From: Sphingobacterium corticibacterium | Lineage (GTDB): Bacteria > Bacteroidota > Bacteroidia > Sphingobacteriales > Sphingobacteriaceae | Assembly (NCBI RefSeq): GCF_004208525.1 | Contig: NZ_SGIT01000002.1 | Coordinates: 1,116,001 to 1,180,000, forward strand | Reading direction: 5' to 3' | Length of the DNA: 64,000 nt | Part shown: positions 35,983 to 44,392 of the stretch, piece after piece | Layout of the letters: every line of letters begins with the position of its first letter | Numbering within the stretch: position 1 is the stretch's first letter | Notes under the pieces: model-generated | What the model was told of the DNA's origin: nothing | Database searches by the model: none | Seen by the model: only the letters and a program-made list of their open reading frames with translations | Position numbers and translations under genes: made by a program

Positions 35983-38900
35983 ATGTTAGCAAGAATTTGG
36001 CTTTTTTTGTTTTTTTGTGCTTTCGCTCTACGACTAGCGGGTTCACCCTATTACTTCAATCATTTCCAAGTGAACAGGGGATTATCAAACAATGCCATAT
36101 TATGTAGTGTACAAGATCAGGATGGCTTTATCTGGTTTGGCACACGGGATGGATTGAACCGATTTGATGGGTATCGCTTCAAAAACTTTTTCCACGAATC
36201 GGAAAATGAAAAAAGCCTCGGGAGCAACCTCATCCATAGCCTTATGGTACGCAACACGAATGAGATCTGGGTGGGAACCGACCAAGGCATCTATATCTAT
36301 GACCCGCAACAGGAGGAATTTTCACTTTTTGATAAAGTTTACAAAAGTGAGACCCTCCAGATTTCTGAAGACAGCCAAAGGAATATTTGGTTTATCTCCA
36401 ATAGTAGTCTCAACAAATATGATCCGAAAACGCAAGAGGTTGACAGAACCTATGCAGAGCGATGGAAGGAAAAAACGCATGCCTTCTGTATTGACCAGAA
36501 TAATGAAGTCTGGATAGGGTTAAAGAGAAGTATTTGCCATGTGAACAGCGGGAAGGAATATACTTTTTCCGATAGTGAACAATTCACGGGAGGCGTGGAA
36601 GAGTTGTTTGTAGACAACAACAACGACATTTGGATCGGGACGTCTCACCACGGGGTTTACAAATGGAACAGAAACAGCAAAGAAGCCCAACATATAATCA
36701 AAAACATCGGCAATAAACCCCTTTATGTACGAGAAATAGCCCAAGTAAACGAAAATAAGCTATGGATTGGAACGGAAAGTGGGTTATTCATACACGAGAT
36801 CAATACGCATAAAACAACGCATATCACGCATGAAAAAGACAATCCATGGAGTCTTTCGGATAACGCGGTGTATTCTGTTATGAAAGACAACCAAGACGGG
36901 ATATGGATTGGGACGTTTTTCGGTGGAATAAACTATTATCACCCACAGCATAATCTATTTGAAAAGATCTTTCCGCGTAACTCGCCTAATTCTATTGGCG
37001 GACACGCCGTTAGAGAAATCGTAGAGGATAAACAGCAAAACCTATGGATCGGCACGGAAGATCAAGGGCTGACCTATTGGGATCAAAGAACAAATAACTT
37101 CATCAATTTTGGAACAGAATCCGGTTTGGCACATAGCAATATACATGGCTTGCTCATTACAGGAGACAGCTTACTTATTGGTACCTTTTTTCAAGGACTC
37201 GATGTTATAGACATACGACAAAAAAAGGTGATCAAACATTTTGATACTAACAACACCAATCACACGCTCAAGAATAACTTTATTTATCATATCTATAAAA
37301 CATCCAACGGCAAAATCCTCTTGGCAACTGCCCCCGGGATTTTTCAATTTATTCCGGGCGAAAATCGTTTTGTTCCTTTTAAAGGTGTGCCCGGACATGT
37401 GTTTTTTACGTCTATTTTTGAGGATAAGGGGCATACATTATGGTTCTCCACCTGGCGTGACGGACTATACAAATTAGATCCGGAAGAAGATAAACCGACA
37501 CGTTTTATACATGACCCAAAAGATCATTCTACGATTAGTGGCAATCGGGTGACTCGTGTATTTCAAGACTCAAAAGGAAAGATTTGGGTTGCTACGGAGA
37601 GTGGCTTATGTCTTTACGATAAAAACAATCAATCCTTTAGACGTTTTACCTCCAAAGACGGATTGCCGAGCAACCTCATTTTGGCCATGCAAGAAGACGA
37701 TGCCGAAAACCTATGGATATCCACAACCAAGGGATTGGTGAAAATGAATATCCTCTCTTATAGAATTGAAACTTATAATTTAGAACATGGCCTATTGGAT
37801 CTCCAATTCAATTATAATTCTGCTTTCAAGGACTCGAATGGATTGCTCTACTTTGGTGCATCGAAAGGACTGATCCGATTTGATCCGGCCTCTATCACCG
37901 ATTTATATAAAACGAATTTTGACACCCCTATTTACATTACGGGTATCCAGACAAACCAACAAGAACTGACTATAAACGACAAAAGCAGCGCGCTATCAAA
38001 ATCTATTTTGTATACCAACAAAATAAAGTTGAAATACGACGAATCAACCGTTAGCCTCGATTTTGTTGCTTTAAATTTTGCCTCGGCAAATGCGACCTCC
38101 TACTTGTATAGGCTAGTCGGACTAGATACGACATGGACGTTTTTACGGAATAACACTAAAGCAAATTTCACGAAGATTCCCCCTGGCAAATATACCTTTG
38201 AAGTTATGGCTGCTGACGCCAATAGAATGCCAATTTCAAAAGTAAAATCGCTAGAAATAGTTATACTCCCTCCCTTTTGGGCCAGTATTCCAGCTTATAT
38301 TATTTATGCATTATTGACTATGGGCTTAATAAGCGCTTTGATTTATCGTTACGATCAGAAAATGAAGGAGAGGAATAGACAACGGTTAGAAAAAATAAAA
38401 GTACATAAAGAAAAAGAACTGTACAAAGCAAAAATGGATTTCTTTATGCAGATAACGCATGAAATTAAAACGCCGTTGACGCTGATCAAAGCACCACTCG
38501 AAAAGATCATGCAGGGAGACGAACCCAGGAAATCAGAAAAGTGGTTGAGAACCATCCAGCAAAACACCGAAAAATTACTCCTAATGACCGATAACTTACT
38601 GGATTTCAGAAAAGTAGAAAGTGATCATTTTTCACTAAAACTTAAGAGACAGTCGGTAGCTTCTCTTATTTTAATCTGTCTACAAGATTTCGCTCCATTG
38701 ATTGAAAGTAAGCAAATCAAATTGACCAAATCCTTGGATAGAACTTTATGTGCCAACGTCGATATTGAAGCAATGTATAAGATCCTTTCTAATTTATTGT
38801 CAAATGCTATCAAATATGCAGAAAAGGGGGTCTATATAAATCTTTATAAAAGAACGGAAAAAGCGAGCTTCTGCATTGAAGTGAAAAACGATGGTATTTT

Positions 38901-39087
38901 ACTATCCGACGAAGAGATAACACAGATTTTCGAACCCTTTCAGCGTGCTAGCACACATTATCGCGTTAAAGGTTCCGGATTGGGGTTAGCCCTCGCGTAC
39001 TCCTTCACCTCGTTACATGGGGGGACATTAGAATACAGAAAGAATTCAGAAAATTTAAATATCTTTGTGCTAGAAATACCATTATAA
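35983..39087 (+). CDS. HTCS-type sensor histidine kinase (Reg_prop/Y_Y_Y ectodomain)
   Basis: Sensor half of a hybrid two-component system, 1034 residues. Signal peptide (about 1-20), then a periplasmic double propeller of Reg_prop repeats (about 25-640), seen as recurring W-x-G-T motifs: GFIWFGTRDGLNRFDGY, NEIWVGTDQGIYIYD, NDIWIGTSHHGVYKWN, QNLWIGTEDQGLTYWD. A Y_Y_Y domain follows (about 690-760), then a membrane helix (ASIPAYIIYALLTMGLISAL). HisKA domain with phospho-acceptor His826 (QITHEIKTPLTLIKAP). HATPase with N-box LSNLLSNAIKYA and G-box GSGLGLALAYSF. The chain ends there, whereas classic HTCS proteins continue into a receiver and AraC domain. Those are encoded 6 bp downstream in the same frame. 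Likely senses an oligosaccharide derived from the PUL 1/PUL 2 glycan. Confidence 0.95.
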   Translation: MLARIWLFLFFCAFALRLAGSPYYFNHFQVNRGLSNNAILCSVQDQDGFIWFGTRDGLNRFDGYRFKNFFHESENEKSLGSNLIHSLMVRNTNEIWVGTDQGIYIYDPQQEEFSLFDKVYKSETLQISEDSQRNIWFISNSSLNKYDPKTQEVDRTYAERWKEKTHAFCIDQNNEVWIGLKRSICHVNSGKEYTFSDSEQFTGGVEELFVDNNNDIWIGTSHHGVYKWNRNSKEAQHIIKNIGNKPLYVREIAQVNENKLWIGTESGLFIHEINTHKTTHITHEKDNPWSLSDNAVYSVMKDNQDGIWIGTFFGGINYYHPQHNLFEKIFPRNSPNSIGGHAVREIVEDKQQNLWIGTEDQGLTYWDQRTNNFINFGTESGLAHSNIHGLLITGDSLLIGTFFQGLDVIDIRQKKVIKHFDTNNTNHTLKNNFIYHIYKTSNGKILLATAPGIFQFIPGENRFVPFKGVPGHVFFTSIFEDKGHTLWFSTWRDGLYKLDPEEDKPTRFIHDPKDHSTISGNRVTRVFQDSKGKIWVATESGLCLYDKNNQSFRRFTSKDGLPSNLILAMQEDDAENLWISTTKGLVKMNILSYRIETYNLEHGLLDLQFNYNSAFKDSNGLLYFGASKGLIRFDPASITDLYKTNFDTPIYITGIQTNQQELTINDKSSALSKSILYTNKIKLKYDESTVSLDFVALNFASANATSYLYRLVGLDTTWTFLRNNTKANFTKIPPGKYTFEVMAADANRMPISKVKSLEIVILPPFWASIPAYIIYALLTMGLISALIYRYDQKMKERNRQRLEKIKVHKEKELYKAKMDFFMQITHEIKTPLTLIKAPLEKIMQGDEPRKSEKWLRTIQQNTEKLLLMTDNLLDFRKVESDHFSLKLKRQSVASLILICLQDFAPLIESKQIKLTKSLDRTLCANVDIEAMYKILSNLLSNAIKYAEKGVYINLYKRTEKASFCIEVKNDGILLSDEEITQIFEPFQRASTHYRVKGSGLGLALAYSFTSLHGGTLEYRKNSENLNIFVLEIPL

Positions 39088-39093
39088 AACACT

Positions 39094-39873
39094 ATGCCAG
39101 TAGATTTTGAAACAGAAAAATCCATTATTTTGTTAGCAGATGATCACGCGGACATCTTGGATTTTATAGCGGACGACTTGGAAGACAAATATGAGATTGT
39201 AAAAGCCCACAATGGAAAAGAGGCTTTAGCATATGTCTATGCGCATGATGTTGATTTAATTGTCAGCGATATCATGATGCCTCAATTAAACGGATACGAG
39301 TTTTGCACCAAACTGAAAGAGGATGAAAAATACAGTCATATACCTTTTATCATGTTGACGGCAAAAAACAGCCTGCAATCTAAAATCGAAGGATTGGAAT
39401 ATGGAGCAGATGCCTATATTGAAAAGCCTTTTTCTCCTAATTTCTTAGAAGCTCAAATCGCGAGCCTATTACGCAACAGAAAACATGTAAAAGATCATTT
39501 TCAACGGATGCCCAGTAGCCCATTGGATATCAGCGGACATAATAAATCCGATCAAGCGTTCTTAAAAAAACTTAATAAGTTGATTTTGGAGAACATGGCC
39601 GATCCATCGCTCTGTGTCGATATGTTAGCTGATCGACTATATATGAGTAGACCTACGCTTTATCGAAAAATAAAGGTGTTATCCGATTTATCTCCCAATG
39701 AACTCATCAACTTAACACGGTTAAATAAAGCCTCACAACTGTTGTTGGATGGTGAATACAAGGTTTATGAAATAGCAAATCTTTTGGGCTTTAGTACCGC
39801 GTCACATTTTTCCCGTAATTTTCAAAAGCAATTTGGCATCAGTCCCAAAGATTACGCCTCAAAGCATAAATAG
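39094..39873 (+). CDS. Response regulator with AraC-type DNA-binding domain (HTCS output half)
   Basis: 259 residues. Receiver domain at about 8-125 with acidic pocket ADDH (Asp16, Asp17), phospho-acceptor Asp59 in LIVSDIMMPQLNGYEF, Thr in PFIMLTAKNS and Lys111 in YIEKPFSP. AraC-type double helix-turn-helix at about 155-259 (LADRLYMSRPTLYRKIKVLS, YKVYEIANLLGFSTASHFSR, FQKQFGISPKDYAS). It is in the same reading frame as the kinase upstream; only a TAA and two further codons separate the kinase C-terminus from this ATG. Expected to bind the 21-bp-period direct repeats at galM, PUL 1 and PUL 2 when phosphorylated. Confidence 0.95.
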   Translation: MPVDFETEKSIILLADDHADILDFIADDLEDKYEIVKAHNGKEALAYVYAHDVDLIVSDIMMPQLNGYEFCTKLKEDEKYSHIPFIMLTAKNSLQSKIEGLEYGADAYIEKPFSPNFLEAQIASLLRNRKHVKDHFQRMPSSPLDISGHNKSDQAFLKKLNKLILENMADPSLCVDMLADRLYMSRPTLYRKIKVLSDLSPNELINLTRLNKASQLLLDGEYKVYEIANLLGFSTASHFSRNFQKQFGISPKDYASKHK

Positions 39874-39880
39874 ATATCAA

Positions 39881-39925
39881 AATAAGAAAAAGCTCGAATA
39901 ATTTTACTATCCGAGCTTTCTTCTT
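39881..39925. terminator. Bidirectional terminator between response regulator and GH2 genes
   Basis: Perfect 8-bp stem AAAGCTCG / CGAGCTTT (39889-39896 and 39912-39919, loop of 15) between convergent genes. Pyrimidine-rich CTTCTT follows on the + strand and TTTTTCTTATT covers the minus side, so it can serve both. Confidence 0.7.
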
Positions 39926-39951
39926 AAAGGTTGTAAAGGGGGATTATATCA

Positions 39952-41796
39952 TTATTTAACTACATGATTATATAGCACTTCATGCATTTTCTTAAGTTCT
40001 GCTTCTGGAATTTTAATAACTTTTCTGTCGTACGTCATCAAACCATTTGTTTCCACTTCTACATCCGTTGTCTGCGTATAAACGCCCGCAGATAATCCGC
40101 GTTTAATCAGCTCATTCAGGTCTGTTACCAATTCCTGATAACGCTTGGTAAGCTCTTCTTTATTTTTAAACGATTGGTAACCCCAGTTGTCTTTCTCCTG
40201 CCAAGTATGTCCTTCTACCGGTAGCCCTAAGCCGCCAAACTCGCCCAACGCCAGTATGAATTTGTCGCCAAAAAGATTCGGATCGGGCATGGCAGCACCT
40301 GGATAATTGTGGATATCCAATATATGTCCGATAAAGGCGAAATTCCCTCCACTGGCGCTATTCACTAATCGCGATGGATCATAGTTCATCGTCCATTCCG
40401 TAATTTCTTTCGTTTTGAACTGTCCCCATGCTTCATTGAAAGGTACCCAAATCACAATACTCGGAAAGTTATGTAATGCATCCATAATAGCCTTCCATTC
40501 TTTTTTATAGATCGCTTCGGATTCAGGTGTCCGATCCTTATCATGGATACCATTGGAAATTTTACCGGGCTGCATATCCCAGATATTTCCACCAAGATCA
40601 CCACTCGGCATATCTTGCCAAACCAAAATACCGAGGCTATCACAATGACGATACCAACGGGCAGGTTCTACTTTGATATGCTTACGAATCATATTAAAGC
40701 CCATCTCTTTGGTTTTAACAACATCAAATTTCAATGCCTCGTCAGTTGGCGGTGTATGTAGACCATCTGGCCACCAACCTTGATCTAAGGGTCCATAATG
40801 GAACACAAACTCATCATTCAAATACATACGCTGAATGCCGTCGCTTCCTTTCTTCATGCTTATTTTTCGCATAGCGAAATAACTCTTCACCTGATCCACT
40901 ACTTTTTTACCACGTAGCAATTTGATTTGCAGGTCATAAAGCTTCGGATTTGTAGGACTCCATAACGTCAGATTCTTCACGGATAAAGCCGATTCTTGGT
41001 TTACACCTAGCTGCTGTTCGCCAATCTTCTGTGTGCCGTCATAGATCTCTACAAGCAATTCATCTCCTGCTTTTGCTCCCGCTACCTCCGCCGAAAAATG
41101 CAATACGGACTGATCTACATCAGGGGTGTGTTTCGTATTTACGATATAACTTTCGGGTACATTTTCCAACCAAACAGTTTGCCATATTCCCGTTACAGGG
41201 GTATACCATATCCCATGTGGATTATTGATCTGTTTTCCACGAGGCTGTGGCCCTTCGCTTGTCGGATCCCATACGCGTACCACAACGTCTTGTTCCGTAC
41301 CCTTTTTTAAGGCAGCGGTAATATCGAAAGAAAAGGGGTCAAAACCACCTTCATGCTGACCGATATGCTGTCCATTGACATATACGTCACATTGCCAGTC
41401 TACCGCACCAAAATGTAGCAAAGTACGCCCTTTGCGAAGTGTTTTTGGTATGGATATCGTTCTATTATACCATAAGGCTTTGTCTTTCCCGACTTCTTTT
41501 CCTACACCAGATAAGGCGGATTCAATCGCAAAGGGAACCAATATATCTCCTTCCCAAGATGTTGGTTTTTCGGAAACGGATTTGTCTACAACGGTATACT
41601 TCCATAATCCATTTAAACTTTTCCAATTGTCCTTGCGTTCCAACTGTGGTCTCGGATACTCCGGATGCGGATTCGCTGGATCCAGCTGTTCCCCCCAGGT
41701 GGTTAAAATTTTGTCCCCTGCTGGTTTCCAATCCTGCGCCTGTACAGCGAACCAACTCGTCGTGACTAAACATGCTAATGCAAAAAATCGCTTCAT
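39952..41796 (-). CDS. GH2 family glycoside hydrolase
   Basis: Secreted GH2 enzyme (beta-galactosidase/beta-glucuronidase/beta-mannosidase superfamily), 614 residues from the ATG at 41796 (signal MKRFFALACLVTTSWFAVQA). The longer frame to 41841 lacks a signal peptide at its start. Sugar-binding domain at about 45-190 (NWKSLNGLWKYTV, ALWYNRTISIPKTL, VYVNGQHIGQHEGGFDPFSF), Ig-like middle, then the TIM barrel with acid/base Glu in WVPFNEAWGQF and nucleophile Glu in ILALGEFGGLGL. It lacks the long C-terminal domains of LacZ. It is the last gene of the PUL 3 strand, with a 97-bp gap before it and a weak match to the HTCS repeat there, so it may be controlled with PULs 1/2 rather than with the mannan genes. 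Confidence 0.92.
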   Translation of the reverse strand: MKRFFALACLVTTSWFAVQAQDWKPAGDKILTTWGEQLDPANPHPEYPRPQLERKDNWKSLNGLWKYTVVDKSVSEKPTSWEGDILVPFAIESALSGVGKEVGKDKALWYNRTISIPKTLRKGRTLLHFGAVDWQCDVYVNGQHIGQHEGGFDPFSFDITAALKKGTEQDVVVRVWDPTSEGPQPRGKQINNPHGIWYTPVTGIWQTVWLENVPESYIVNTKHTPDVDQSVLHFSAEVAGAKAGDELLVEIYDGTQKIGEQQLGVNQESALSVKNLTLWSPTNPKLYDLQIKLLRGKKVVDQVKSYFAMRKISMKKGSDGIQRMYLNDEFVFHYGPLDQGWWPDGLHTPPTDEALKFDVVKTKEMGFNMIRKHIKVEPARWYRHCDSLGILVWQDMPSGDLGGNIWDMQPGKISNGIHDKDRTPESEAIYKKEWKAIMDALHNFPSIVIWVPFNEAWGQFKTKEITEWTMNYDPSRLVNSASGGNFAFIGHILDIHNYPGAAMPDPNLFGDKFILALGEFGGLGLPVEGHTWQEKDNWGYQSFKNKEELTKRYQELVTDLNELIKRGLSAGVYTQTTDVEVETNGLMTYDRKVIKIPEAELKKMHEVLYNHVVK

Positions 41797-41893
41797 TATT
41801 GTTTCTATTTTGATTTCCCGGTTTATATTCCAAAAATGCAATATAAAGAAAACAAAACCTTAACCTTTTAATTCAAAATAGCATCAAATCGTC

Positions 41894-44368
41894 TCAATGT
41901 CCCTGATTTTCCCATCGCTCCGCGAGCAATTTCATATAAAAGCCCCCCACAACACTTCTTGCTTTAAAGTTTTCACGGATACCAGTAGTACTATCATAGA
42001 AGTCATTCAGCGGTACACGTGTAGGAGCTTCCAATACAAAGCGGTATAACGGATCGATAAACTTTTCGAACGTCGCTTGGTCATCCGACAAGGTTGCTGT
42101 CCAGATAATCCAGTCGTTCTTCGTATAGTTTTTACGACTATCGAGGGGCAAGCCAAAACGATTCATACGCGGCAGATAATAGGCAAGCTCCTTATCAACC
42201 ACTTCCTTTGGGAACAGGCCGAAACTCAAAACTTTATCCCAGATCAGATTATATTTCTGGCTCCAGGTATTTGGGTCGTCGAACGTCAGCGCATAGTGAT
42301 CACCACCATCTGCCAAGTCCATCCATTTGGGTACCATCTCCTCAGCGATCTTCCGGTAACGAACGGCAACATCCTTTTTTCCTAGCATATCAGCCAATCG
42401 GGCATAACTTGCTATTCCCATAATAGCTTTTAAAGAAAGATTAGCATTGCGTGCAAGATGGCCGGCGAAATCGTCCGTACAGAGCTGTGTTTTCGGATCC
42501 AATCCTTCTTTCACCAGATAATCGGTCCATTGGGTTAAAACCTGCCAATGTTTTTCTGCATACTGCGCATTTCCTTCTGCACGAGCTATTGCCGCAGTCA
42601 TAATCAACATATTCCCGGATTCTTCTATCGGCATCGGCTCGCCATATGTCTGTCCGTTTGCCCAGGGATAGGTCCCCAAATCGTGTGCCGCCCAAGGGTG
42701 TGGATATTTCCCACTTTCACTAAAATAGAAAATACCATTTAGCATCCCCTGTAGCAAAACTGGGTTATATATTAAATACAATGGTGATGAAGGATAGGTC
42801 ACATCTACCGTATTAATAAAGCCCCCACTATTATTTTCTTTCGAAAGCCACAGTACTTCTCCTGTCGGACTTTCAACCAGCGTATGTGCGGCAATACTTT
42901 GCCGATAGGCCAAAACACAGAGGTGTGCATATTTTTCCCCACCCGTTTGTGCGACCTGACGTCGCAATGTACTGTCAAAAACCGTGCACCGCTGTATCAA
43001 TTTGTCGTAGTCCTCTACCGCAGCATGCAATTGTGTCTCGAAGGAACGATCTCCATTTTTGTTCCACCAAGGACGTAAATCCGCTTGGAAATACTGAATG
43101 GCATATACTTCATCGTATCCGATGGTCAGAAAGCGATTCGCAGGAGTAGTACCTACCTGACCTAACGAAATTTCGGTATGTAGCGTCAAAGATTTTCCTT
43201 GATAGGGGCTATCATGGCCAGATATAAACTGTTTGACATTTCTGTCTGTGGGTACCGCCACATATAAGTGTCCCCAATCTATACGCATATCGTCAGCTCC
43301 CTTTTGTAATATGGGTTGCTCAACCGTACCCACTTTCAGTATAGAGAGTGTTCCGTCTTTATAGACCTGTCCTTTTACTTCCTGTTGATCAGCCATATAA
43401 ACCGCTATATCTGACGATACTTCCTGATGTATCTTAACGTCATGTTTTTTTCCATCCTTCGCCAGCACTTCGTAGGAGACATAGGAGACGGGTCGTGCAA
43501 GAAGGTCAAGATCATCCATTAACAATGGTGAAGTGAAGGTAACGCCCAGTTCAACGCCCCCACAATCAAATCTATACATCGTTTGTGTAGCATGCACATC
43601 TACCGAAATCTGCTTCGCAACGACTACATCTGCCTTATCCGATGGGATTTTATTTACCAAATCAAAATCTAAGAAACGACCACCTGCTGTATTTTTCAAG
43701 TGAATCGCGAGCACATTTTTACCCTCGCGTAAAAGTCCTTTTGCTTTAGACGAAATATCGAAATATTCGAAACGATTATTCCAACCGTCTTTCTTAAACA
43801 CAAGAGCGCCATTTAAATACACTTCAACATTATCATCATGCTGTAATTTCAAGAATAACGGTTCATTTTTATCTATTTTTCCAAGAGAGAATTCCCGTCT
43901 TACCCAGATATTATCTGATTCCCAAAAAGTACCCGATAAAACTTTGTTGTCTGAGATTGGTAACACGCCTTCCTTCCAATTCGAATCTTCAAAGTTCAAT
44001 CCACTCCATCTACCATTTTGAGCTTTCTCCATATATTTTATCCGAGGTTTGCCATCCGCTGCAGCGTGGGCTATTATCGTTTGGTAACGGGGAGCGTCCT
44101 TACCCATAAAACGGTATAGGACACCATCCACTTCAAGATAACCTGTTAATCCATGCGCAACACCGGTCCAGTGCTCAGTGGCTTTATCTGTCAATAGATC
44201 GCTAGTCGACCAAATACTGAAATTCGGATTATGTGTAATCAACGGATAGGCCGGTGCTTTTCGAACTTGATTAACCTGTCCATAGGTCGTTAATATGCAT
44301 AAAATAAAGACGAAGAAACCTGTGCCGACGTACTTCCCGTTTCTTATAAAATTTTGAACTTCTACCAT
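41894..44368 (-). CDS. DUF4965/DUF5127/DUF1793 (glutaminase A-like) secreted protein
   Basis: 824 residues; signal segment GTGFFVFILCILTTYGQ after a charged lead. Order visible: DUF4964-like N-terminus (PAYPLITHNPNFSIWSTSDL), an inserted galactose-binding-like sandwich at about 110-225 (NIWVRREFSLGKIDKNEPLF, VEVYLNGALVFKKDGW), a DUF5127-like beta domain, then an (alpha/alpha)-barrel DUF4965/DUF1793 region (AHTLVESPTGEVLWLSKENN, WAAHDLGTYPWANGQTYGEP, FARSVVGGFYMKLL-type end). The family is named after fungal glutaminase A, but in Bacteroidota it is repeatedly found in glycan loci and resembles glycosidases in fold. Activity here is unknown; context suggests alpha-mannan processing. 24 bp after the GH92 gene. 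Confidence 0.82.
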   Translation of the reverse strand: MVEVQNFIRNGKYVGTGFFVFILCILTTYGQVNQVRKAPAYPLITHNPNFSIWSTSDLLTDKATEHWTGVAHGLTGYLEVDGVLYRFMGKDAPRYQTIIAHAAADGKPRIKYMEKAQNGRWSGLNFEDSNWKEGVLPISDNKVLSGTFWESDNIWVRREFSLGKIDKNEPLFLKLQHDDNVEVYLNGALVFKKDGWNNRFEYFDISSKAKGLLREGKNVLAIHLKNTAGGRFLDFDLVNKIPSDKADVVVAKQISVDVHATQTMYRFDCGGVELGVTFTSPLLMDDLDLLARPVSYVSYEVLAKDGKKHDVKIHQEVSSDIAVYMADQQEVKGQVYKDGTLSILKVGTVEQPILQKGADDMRIDWGHLYVAVPTDRNVKQFISGHDSPYQGKSLTLHTEISLGQVGTTPANRFLTIGYDEVYAIQYFQADLRPWWNKNGDRSFETQLHAAVEDYDKLIQRCTVFDSTLRRQVAQTGGEKYAHLCVLAYRQSIAAHTLVESPTGEVLWLSKENNSGGFINTVDVTYPSSPLYLIYNPVLLQGMLNGIFYFSESGKYPHPWAAHDLGTYPWANGQTYGEPMPIEESGNMLIMTAAIARAEGNAQYAEKHWQVLTQWTDYLVKEGLDPKTQLCTDDFAGHLARNANLSLKAIMGIASYARLADMLGKKDVAVRYRKIAEEMVPKWMDLADGGDHYALTFDDPNTWSQKYNLIWDKVLSFGLFPKEVVDKELAYYLPRMNRFGLPLDSRKNYTKNDWIIWTATLSDDQATFEKFIDPLYRFVLEAPTRVPLNDFYDSTTGIRENFKARSVVGGFYMKLLAERWENQGH

Positions 44369-44392
44369 ATTGTTCTCTTATAATTTATAATA

